Origin: an uncultured Lachnospiraceae bacterium
GTDB taxonomy: Bacteria; Bacillota; Clostridia; Lachnospirales; Lachnospiraceae
Assembly: GCA_947589095.1 (NCBI GenBank)
Contig: CANQBX010000038.1
Span: forward strand, 1 to 37,083
DNA length: 37,083 nucleotides
Direction of reading: 5' to 3'
Positions 25,538 to 33,200 of this stretch are shown piece after piece; the first letter of the stretch is position 1, and every line of letters starts with the position of its first letter. The notes under the pieces were generated by a model that saw only the letters and a program-made list of their open reading frames with translations, was not told the origin of the DNA and searched no databases. Position numbers and translations under genes: made by a program.

Positions 25538-25751
25538 ATGAAAATTAACACGGACAAATTACGTGAGGACTTGCCGGAGGAAAAACAGAGGCGCATTTTA
25601 TGTCGGGCATTTTGGCGGCGCCATGGCAGAAGCGTCAGAAATCAAGTCTGCTTCGCCGGATAAACTGGTTGAGATCACGAGGCGGAATGGGGTTTCATTG
25701 TCTGATTATGAGACTGACTAAGAAGTGGAGCTTTCGGATGGCATAATAAAA
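25538..25751 (+). pseudogene. Decayed small gene, possibly Nif11-like leader peptide
   Basis: A small frame starts well (GAGGAAA before ATG 25538, MKINTDKLREDLPEEKQRRI) but soon becomes arginine-rich and stops at 25663. In another frame the DNA continues as EIKSASPDKLVEITRRNGVS, then LSDYETD, a TAA, and EVELSDGIIK. Joined, these resemble the N-terminal helix and 'PDKLVEI..NGVSLSD' pattern of Nif11-type RiPP leader peptides. It needs one frameshift and one nonsense change, so it is called a remnant. The family call is weak. Confidence 0.4.
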
Positions 25752-25773
25752 TGAAAAAGAGGAGGAATATGAA

Positions 25774-26820
25774 ATGCTGTTACCTGAAAGTCTAATATAT
25801 GCAACTATGGAGGATGCGAGTGCCGGCTGCGCACAAGTTAATATTTATTGCGCTGCAGATCTTCGGGCTGAGATAGCTTCGCGTTTTACGGAGATTTTTA
25901 ATGAAAAATACGAAGCTATAAAGGATACAATCATAAGATATGTGAGGGCCCATATCGAAGATGCAGAAAATGCGGAGGCGGAGGATGTGTACCCCTTTTT
26001 TGGTGCGCACACAGAAGACTATGGCGTCTGTTTTTCATTCGATCCCCGAAAACTGTATTATGGTGATTTTGTCAATGCAAATTATGTTTTGTTGGAAACA
26101 TTAAAGACGATAAAGCAGCAATATCCATCTATCAGGTATGAAGGATATGTAGCTTGCTGTATCTTCGATAAGTACGGGGGCGAAGCTTGTCAATATGAGA
26201 TATCATCGGAAGAGACAGAAAACGAGGATGATATCGTGTACGATTTTGTTGGCGCCAGTCTTGCTTTCGAATTGAAATACGGCTCAGCATGGGATGAGTT
26301 GTATTATCGATTAGATGACGCAGATGAAAATGAGTTCAAGAAGATTATTAAAGTGTTCCACGCCTATTCCCAATGGGTGCCGCCAGACTCAATAGACAAG
26401 CTTATCGCGCTTTCTGAAAAGGTAGATAAGAATATAAAAGAATCTCTGGAGAAATTCGCGGAAGCCATCCGGGCGGGCGAAGATGTTGAAATAGAAGAAA
26501 AATCAGAATATGAAGGCTGGCAGCCGCCGGATGGATACATGGAAGCGCTTGATATGTTCACAATGGCAGGAGAAATAAGCGGAAATACATTGAACTTCAA
26601 TGAGCCGGTGTCTTCCGACGAAGCTTTTGGACTTGTTATTGAGAAAGCTGAAGCCGGAGACGCGGAGGCAAAATTTACAGCGGGGAAATATTTTATTGCC
26701 GACCACCTGGAGGAAGAGACCGAAAGAGCGATCCGCTGGATTCGGGAAGCGGCCGAAGCCGGCATAGAAGCAGCGAAGGAATATATGGACGAGCACAGTG
26801 AAATGTTTAGGCCGGCATAA
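25774..26820 (+). CDS. Hypothetical protein with C-terminal Sel1-like repeat (348 aa)
   Basis: GGAGGA is 7 bases before ATG 25774. The N-terminal ~200 residues are acidic and unclassified (YPFFGAHTEDYGVCFSFDPR, then SIRYEGYVACCIFDKYGGEA). The C-terminal ~60 residues form one Sel1/TPR-like helical pair (EAFGLVIEKAEAGDAEAKFT, then ERAIRWIREAAEAGIEAAKE). No signal peptide, catalytic motif or membrane segment is seen. A scaffold or inhibitor role is possible. It lies outside the tightly packed DISARM operon, behind the decayed small gene. Confidence 0.75.
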   Translation: MLLPESLIYATMEDASAGCAQVNIYCAADLRAEIASRFTEIFNEKYEAIKDTIIRYVRAHIEDAENAEAEDVYPFFGAHTEDYGVCFSFDPRKLYYGDFVNANYVLLETLKTIKQQYPSIRYEGYVACCIFDKYGGEACQYEISSEETENEDDIVYDFVGASLAFELKYGSAWDELYYRLDDADENEFKKIIKVFHAYSQWVPPDSIDKLIALSEKVDKNIKESLEKFAEAIRAGEDVEIEEKSEYEGWQPPDGYMEALDMFTMAGEISGNTLNFNEPVSSDEAFGLVIEKAEAGDAEAKFTAGKYFIADHLEEETERAIRWIREAAEAGIEAAKEYMDEHSEMFRPA

Positions 26821-26886
26821 TAAGGCGTTCCTTGATTTTTAAAAATCGTAACTTCGAATAGACAATCAAATGGAAGGTGACAGAGC

Positions 26887-27897
26887 TTGCGATATGTGAT
26901 CCGGGACGAAAAATATCATTTCTGGTCTGCTTTTGATACGGAGACAGGAGCCTATGTGCGTACCGGTATTCTTGACAGAAATGGAAAGGACACCGGTGTG
27001 GATCCTTTTATGGCTTCTTACCCGCATCTGATCGATGTTGGTATCATGGGTCATTGTGTCCACGGCAAAACAGGACTTTGCGCGAAGGCGGGGATCGGCT
27101 GCTATCAAAGCGGTATGCTTGTGGAACAGCCTGATATGACAGTTGAGGACTTCCGGTGGATTACCGGGCAGTCATCCGGCAGATGCAATCAGTTCGCTCT
27201 GGGCGGCAGGGGCGACCCTGACCAGCATGAAAACTTTGAAGAGATCCTGATGATTTGCCGGGAGTATAACATCGTGCCTAATTTTACTACCTCTGGCTAT
27301 GGCATGACTCCCCAGATTGCAGACTTGTGCAAAAAATACTGCGGCGCCGTTGCTGTCAGCTGGTATAGAAACGAATATACACAAAAGGCCATTCGGCTGC
27401 TTCTGGATGCCGGCGTAAAGACAAATATTCATTATGTGCTGGGCAAAAACAGCATTGATATATTGGTGCTTGAGGATGTTTCGAAACTGGCGCAATTCTC
27501 AAAGAACATTGCATCGATAAACGACATATCGAAAATCACTATGGACCGAAATCACAGTGCGTGGGGCGAATTTTCAGAAGAGGTTGCAGATAATGATCCG
27601 GAATTATGTGAATTAGCACAAAAGGTTAATAACTCTTCAGGAGACGAGCAGGAAACAGCTTTGGCAGAAATGCTCGCTTATATCCGCAAGCCGTCCTCAA
27701 TGAGCGGATTTAGTCGCTTTGGGGAGGATCATGACGACTTCCGATACAAATGGAATGGCGACTGGAATGATTTGCTGGCTTTAGCGAAACGACTATGGAG
27801 CGGTTATGGAGCTGACGAAGAGAGGGGAAGGGAACACGATGAAATTGATTTCACTCGTGGAATTGTCGAGTCATACGCAGAATACGATCTGAAATAA
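26887..27897 (+). CDS. Radical-SAM-like protein with unusual cysteine spacing; possibly chimeric
   Basis: TTG start with GGAAGGTGA about 8 bases upstream. The N-terminal half reads IDVGIMGHCVHGKTGLCAKA, GIGCYQSG, then FALGGRGDPDQHENFEEIL and the TIM-barrel-like VPNFTTSG and KTNIHYVLGKNSID. The cysteines fit C-x7-C-x6-C instead of the common CxxxCxxC, and GGRGDP replaces the usual GGEP. After HYVLGKNSID (~195) the sequence no longer looks like a radical-SAM barrel; it becomes charged and ends FTRGIVESYAEYDLK. A deletion-fusion of two genes would explain this. The substrate is unknown. Confidence 0.55.
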   Translation: MRYVIRDEKYHFWSAFDTETGAYVRTGILDRNGKDTGVDPFMASYPHLIDVGIMGHCVHGKTGLCAKAGIGCYQSGMLVEQPDMTVEDFRWITGQSSGRCNQFALGGRGDPDQHENFEEILMICREYNIVPNFTTSGYGMTPQIADLCKKYCGAVAVSWYRNEYTQKAIRLLLDAGVKTNIHYVLGKNSIDILVLEDVSKLAQFSKNIASINDISKITMDRNHSAWGEFSEEVADNDPELCELAQKVNNSSGDEQETALAEMLAYIRKPSSMSGFSRFGEDHDDFRYKWNGDWNDLLALAKRLWSGYGADEERGREHDEIDFTRGIVESYAEYDLK

Positions 27898-27983
27898 ATC
27901 TGACTGACGGATCATGAAAGCCTGATCAATAACCGGATTTCATCCTGCGGGCGGTTAAAGAGGATGGCAGGATTTTTAAGTAT

Positions 27984-28418
27984 GTGAATGACGATTTCAA
28001 AAGCGACAGGGATATTGTGATGGCCTTCGTAAAAGATAATGGATATCTCCTTGAACATGTGAGTAAGGATCTGCGTTGCGACAGGGAAGTCGTTAAAAAT
28101 GATCGTACTGTTTATCAGTATTTGAATAAGAAATTGGCAATGACCATGATATATGGGAACAGTATGAAGGAGGTGAATATGCAAATGAAGGGATATAAAT
28201 GGTTTGACCTGAATCATGATGGGGAGATCAGCCAAATGGAGCAGATACTGGGACAGAGCATGATGTTTTCCCTGATCGAGGAAGAGGAGGAAGAAGAACA
28301 GAGAAACCGACTGACCAGTGCGGGGATCGATCCGGACGAACTGGAGGACATGGATGACTTTGAGAAATACCAGGCTCTTGAAGATGCCGGGCTTGATCCG
28401 TCTGATTTTGACTTGTGA
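27984..28418 (+). CDS. DUF4116-repeat/EF-hand-like protein, probably 5'-truncated
   Basis: The GTG at 27984 opens a 144-residue frame: DFKSDRDIVMAFVKDNGYLL, EHVSKDLRCDREVV (DUF4116 repeat), then FDLNHDGEISQMEQI, a D-x-N-x-D-G-x-I calcium-binding EF-hand loop, and an acidic tail. A partial earlier DUF4116 unit (AVKEDGRIFKYVNDDF) is in the same frame upstream of the GTG, back to a stop at 27930, and there is no ribosome site. This suggests the surviving 3' part of a longer repeat protein. No catalytic residues are seen. Confidence 0.5.
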   Translation: MNDDFKSDRDIVMAFVKDNGYLLEHVSKDLRCDREVVKNDRTVYQYLNKKLAMTMIYGNSMKEVNMQMKGYKWFDLNHDGEISQMEQILGQSMMFSLIEEEEEEEQRNRLTSAGIDPDELEDMDDFEKYQALEDAGLDPSDFDL

Positions 28419-28449
28419 TTATGCAGATGCCTGCTGCCACTGCAGACGA

Positions 28450-28490
28450 ATACCCCACTGTGTCAGGATGAGCCTGTGCCAGTGGGGTAT
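28450..28490. terminator. Hairpin between convergent genes
   Basis: A perfect 11-bp stem (ATACCCCACTG at 28450-28460 and its complement at 28480-28490) with a 19-base loop. It lies between the DUF4116 gene and the converging Rpn-type gene. There are no clear T-tracts. Confidence 0.6.
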
Positions 28491-28501
28491 GTTCCTGTGT
28501 A

Positions 28502-29725
28502 CTAATACTGCGACGCCGCACGCAGCGCTTCCAGTTCCCGGCGGAGTTCGGCGATGGAGGCGTCTTTTGATGCCAGTTCCGCCCTGCTTGTGGTCAGTTC
28601 TGCCTGGCTAGCTGCCAGTTCCGCCTGGTTGGCCGCCAGTTCCGCCTGGTTGGCCGCCAGTTCCGCTTTGCTTGATTCCAATGCAGCCTTATTCGTCTCC
28701 AGTTCCGCCTTCAACGCCTCGGATTCTTTCCGCAGCTGATCTACATAATATCTTGCCTCAGCTTCATCCATCCTGAGCAACGCTTCCGAAAACATTCCCA
28801 GCACCTCCCCTGGTTTCCTGCGGAATTCGGAGAGATCATGGTACATCTCTTCGAATATCGGGTCATATCGGCTGATCTCCCAGATCCTTTCCAGATCGTC
28901 ATATGCCAGGAAGCTCAGCCATGCCTCCAGTTCCGTCTTAATATTCTCATTTTGAAACTTTTTGCGGAAAATGTCAAGTGGCACGAAAATATATTCCTGC
29001 AGCAGCGGCATCTTAAGTCCCGTGTCAAACATTTGCTTTCCCCGGTGTATGTATGTTTCCGGATAATGGTGGAATTCTTTTGGGCTTTCTTCCATGATCA
29101 CGATCGTATACACGTTTCGCATCTGCCGGTACAGGGACAGACCGGAAATATTCTCCTTCAGCGCAGAATACTGTCTCAGCACCAGATCGCTGGAATAGCA
29201 CGCCGCCCGTTCGCCGGGGAACAGATAACCGATTTTCTGGATTTCCGCGTTCGCCAGCGCCCGGTCCTCCAGTTCCACTACGATGTCCATGATAACAAAC
29301 GGGCTTCCGGGCGCGATCCGGCCGCCCTCGTTTGGCAGTACGCTTTCCACGCGTACCTGCCGTTCAAGAATACAGGAAAGAAATCGGGACAGGCGTTCAC
29401 GATGGGTTACCGGGTTGAACACATACTTGAAAAATGGATCGTAGCAGATCATCATTCCGACTGCGCCGCTGCACATGTCGAGAAAATGCTTCTGCCGTTC
29501 GGGCGTCAGCGCTTCAAACCGACTCGCCAGTTCCGGCGACATGTAAATTTTCTTTCGTATCTCTTCTTCAGGTATCCGTTCACCCATGGCGCAGTACCAA
29601 GGCGGGCGATCGTCCGTACGTCCGGGGTTCCTTACGGCGTCTTGCGGCTGCTTTATCGTATTTTTATGTCGTTCATTTTTTCTGTCGGTATCATCACCGG
29701 CTGTCCGCTTTTTCTGCATACACAT
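28502..29725 (-). CDS. Rpn-family PD-(D/E)XK nuclease (PDDEXK transposase-like) with coiled-coil tail
   Basis: A 407-residue protein starting MCMQKKRTAGDDTDRKNERH; AGAGGAGG is 7 bases upstream, so the longer frame from 29773 is rejected. The nuclease region has DPFFKYVFN near 110 (conserved in the family), IMDIVVELEDRALANAEIQK (D...E-x-Q/K core), and YSSDLVLRQYSALK, as in Rpn/PF12784 proteins. Residues ~340-407 are heptads of the AELAANQ type, a coiled coil encoded by a 21-bp DNA repeat. It is on the opposite strand to the defence operons and has its own promoter. Confidence 0.85.
   Translation of the reverse strand: MCMQKKRTAGDDTDRKNERHKNTIKQPQDAVRNPGRTDDRPPWYCAMGERIPEEEIRKKIYMSPELASRFEALTPERQKHFLDMCSGAVGMMICYDPFFKYVFNPVTHRERLSRFLSCILERQVRVESVLPNEGGRIAPGSPFVIMDIVVELEDRALANAEIQKIGYLFPGERAACYSSDLVLRQYSALKENISGLSLYRQMRNVYTIVIMEESPKEFHHYPETYIHRGKQMFDTGLKMPLLQEYIFVPLDIFRKKFQNENIKTELEAWLSFLAYDDLERIWEISRYDPIFEEMYHDLSEFRRKPGEVLGMFSEALLRMDEAEARYYVDQLRKESEALKAELETNKAALESSKAELAANQAELAANQAELAASQAELTTSRAELASKDASIAELRRELEALRAASQY
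28572..28676 (-). repeat. In-gene tandem repeat, 21-bp unit, 5 copies
   Basis: Five 21-bp units (plus strand GCCAGTTCCGCCTGGTTGGCC and variants) at 28572, 28593, 28614, 28635 and 28656 encode AELAANQ-like heptads. Two neighbouring units are identical, so the array is recent or homogenised. Confidence 0.88.
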
Positions 29726-29860
29726 GCGTATACCTCCTCTGCTGCTTCGCGCAGACAACATGCATCCGCGCAACTACGGGTTTCATCATGGGATCCACCG
29801 GGGAATGCCCGATCAGATGCCAGATACAGACAGGAAAAGAATTCCTGTCGATGTGCTTAT

Positions 29861-29889
29861 AGTTTACCATAGGGGCGATAGAATAGCAA
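29861..29889 (-). promoter_or_regulatory. Predicted promoter of the Rpn-family gene
   Basis: On the minus strand: TTGCTA (29884-29889), a 17-base spacer, TAAACT (29861-29866), about 135 bases before the ATG. It lies 25 bases after the end of the XRE copy 2 gene, on the same strand. Confidence 0.55.
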
Positions 29890-29914
29890 GGATTTTTGGG
29901 GATAATATTGAAGC

Positions 29915-30139
29915 TTATTTCTTCGGAAATTCCGTCTTCACATCACTGGCGCCTGTGATATAGTCCATAGAGACATTATAGTATCTGGCAAGAATCAGGA
30001 GGCTGTCTACCGGGATTCTGGTTTTGTCGCTTTCATAGTCAGCATAAGTACGCTGACCTACGTGAAGCAGGTCGGCGACCTTTTGCTGCGTTAGAGAACA
30101 ATCTTTCCGGATATCCCGGATCCTTTCATTGTATTTCAT
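29915..30139 (-). CDS. XRE-family repressor, copy 2
   Basis: A 74-residue single-domain HTH protein: MKYNERIRDIRKDCSLTQQK, then VADLLHVGQRTYADYESDKT. It is about 89% identical to the copy at 12912-13136; changes include GKT to DKT after the recognition helix. It diverges from the 1546-aa helicase gene across a control region that is also duplicated. It probably represses that operon and possibly the DISARM operon as well, since the recognition helix QRTYADYES is unchanged. Confidence 0.9.
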   Translation of the reverse strand: MKYNERIRDIRKDCSLTQQKVADLLHVGQRTYADYESDKTRIPVDSLLILARYYNVSMDYITGASDVKTEFPKK

Positions 30140-30183
30140 GCGACGACACCTCTGGAATAGTATAAGAGAAAGAGGAGAAATTA

Positions 30184-30212
30184 TTGACAAATAGAGTCAT
30201 AAACTCTAAAAT
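30184..30212 (+). promoter_or_regulatory. Promoter and operator of the helicase-nuclease operon
   Basis: TTGACA (30184-30189), 17 bases, TAAAAT (30207-30212), with TAGAGTC-ATA-AACTCTA (30192-30208) in the spacer. It equals the DISARM promoter apart from one changed operator base (T to C in the left arm), which could lower repressor affinity. Confidence 0.8.
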
Positions 30213-30251
30213 CATAGTATTATCAGATAACCAGACCGAGAGGTAAATTGC

Positions 30252-33200
30252 ATGAAAGGCAAAGATAAACTGGACAAGTGGGCGGATTTACTTTTGGACA
30301 CCGGAAAACGTAATAATCTGATTCATTTTCGTGAAACAAACAACTCAACGGCGGAAGTTTTGTTGCCGGCGCCAGCTGCGCTGTTCGATAAAATGAACCG
30401 GGATAATACTGTCCTGGAGATTTTTGATCCAAAAACGGCAGAACAGGATGATCTCGGTGAAGAGAATCCGGATGGTCAGACGCAGTTTCAGAAATCAGAT
30501 ATTCAAAAAGACAGGGCAGCTTATCTGGCCCGCTATTCAGCCAAGTTTAAAAAACAGTCGCAGATCCTGCTTTATAATCATTCCGCAGCTAATCCGCTGA
30601 AGGCAGTCGCGAATATCAACAAACGAGCGCGGGAATTCGTGGAAGAGACCGGCGTGAACGTCGCGTATATGGCGTTCGGTTTCGTTCATTGGAAGGAAAA
30701 GACATCTTCCGAAGAAGAATTCAGGGCGCCTGTACTGCTTGTTCCGATCCAACTGGCCCATGATTCGGTAATGGATCCTTATTTCATCAAAACGACAGAG
30801 GACGATGTGATCGTCAATCCTACATTTGTCTATAAACTGGATGCTGAATATGGCGTCAAACTGCCGGATTATGACGATGAAGGGCTGGACGCCTATCTCG
30901 AAAAAGTCGGAGAACTGGTAAAGAAACTGCAGTGGACGGTATCTTCAGAATGTAAACTTGGTATATTTTCGTTTTTGAAGATCAATATGTACCGCGATCT
31001 GAAAGATAATGCTTCTGTGATCCTGAAAAATGAGAATCTACGGGTGCTTCTTGGTGAACCCGTGAAAAAGATCGATTCTGAAAATGCAAAAAACAAGGGC
31101 GGCTCCGAAACGAATCCGTTGATCGACCTGCATTGTGTCGTGGATGCGGATTCCAGCCAGATTGCGGCGATCGAAATGGCAAAGTCCGGCAGGAGTTTTG
31201 TACTGCAGGGACCACCGGGAACAGGCAAGAGCCAGACCATTACCAATATTATTGCCGAGTGCCTCAGCGATGGAAAAAAGGTGCTGTTTGTTTCGGAAAA
31301 GCTGGCTGCCTTGAATGTTGTTTATGACAAATTAAAGCAATCCGGACTATCAGAGTTCTGCCTGGAGCTGCACAGCCATAAGGCGAATAAGAAAAATGTG
31401 ATCGATGAGATCTGCCATACATTGCGCATTCCCAGAAGTTCTGTGTCCGCAAAGGCCGACAGTGAGATTGCTGCCAAAGAAAAGGCGCAAAAGCAGCTGG
31501 ACGAATATGCGGCAGAATTACATAAGCAGAGGCCGGTGATCGGAAAAAGCCTTTATCAGTTGTATGAAGCATTTTCTTTGACAGCAGAAGACCCGGATAT
31601 CGAATGGGCAATACCGCGCATTACTGAAAGAAACGAGGAGTATCTTTCTGAAACAGTGTCGCTTTTGGAACAATTTGGGGATTCTGTTTCGAGCGTCGGA
31701 TATTATTACATGCAGAATCCGTGGTATGGATATATTGACCCGGATACGTCTTTTCAGGAAAAGGTTCGCGTGAAGGACGGTCTGAAGGAGCTGACTGTAT
31801 TTTTGCGGACGTTGAATCCGATTTTGAAACAGGTATCGGATAAATATAAGATTTCGCCGCTGAGCCTTGAAGAGGCCCGGGTCTGGCGCGATTTTTTCCG
31901 ATTTGCATCATCTTCGCAGATCATTACGTCGCCGTTACTGGAGAAAGATAATTGCAAGTCTGTATACGCCGCGATCGACGGTTTGGAGAGCCGCGGCTGG
32001 GATGTGCATCTGAGCCAAAAAAAGATAGAAGCGGTCTGTGATGATGATATTTATCAAATCAGTGGCGAAGAATACCATAAGAAACTGACAAGGCAGTTTG
32101 GAGGTCTGTTTTCAAGGCTTTTTAATTCAGAATATAAGCAGATGATAGGTGATCTGCGAATGTGTAAAAGGAACGGAAAGAAGCCTTCCTATGAAGAGGC
32201 GGTCGCCCTGACGGAACAGCTTGCGGACTGCCAGAAAAAGGCGGAAGAATTCAGAAAGGCAGAAGCGCCTGTTAAAACCATGCTGGGACCGGCATATAAA
32301 GGACTGCAGACGAACTGGTCTTATGTAAGGGAACAGCTGAACATGCTCCGGCTCATAATAGAAACCATGGTTCCGTTTGGAAAGCTGATGTCCGGTGTGA
32401 ATTTTGGGAAGGAAGCGGATTTCTTTGCCGTGTGCGCGGACCAACTGGATCATGCGTTTTCCCAGTGTAATGAATCCAGCCTGAACCATATTGCGCAATG
32501 CTTTGACAAGGCCTTTTTTGATATAGCGAAGTCACCCTGCGAGCATATTCTGAAGAAATGCGACGCCTGCCTGGACGCGGCAGACGGTTTGGATAGCTGG
32601 TGCCGTTTCCGGGATCTGCTTTCCCGTTTAGATGAAAAAGAAGTGATTCCATATATTAATAGAGTTATAAGCAGGAAGCTGGATCCGCAGTTATTCGCGG
32701 CAGCGTTCCAAAAGCAGTTTTACAGGCAGTGGATCTATGCGGTTTTGTCCGAAGTTCCGGTACTTTCCTCCTTCAGCAGAACTTCACAGGATAAGGCTGT
32801 CAAGACATTCACAGAGAAGGACGTGGAACAGTTTGAGATCAACAAGGCGAAGATCCGTGAGCTCCTTTCCGCAAAGCGGCCATCCCTGGATGTGGTGGCT
32901 TCGGGAAGTTCTCTGGCAGTACTGCTCCGGGAAGGCGAGAAGAAGAGAAGGCAGAAGAGCATACGGACGCTTCTGGCGGAGACCGGGGAGCTTGTTTTAC
33001 ATATCAAACCATGTTTTCTGATGTCGCCGTTAAGCGTCAGTACATTTCTGCCGGCAGATGCGGTTCATTTTGATGTGGTAATATTTGACGAGGCGTCCCA
33101 GATATTCCCTCAGGACGCGATCGGGGCGATCTATCGTGCAAAACAGCTGATCGTCGTCGGGGATTCCAGACAGATGCCGCCCAGCAATTTCTTTAATTCG

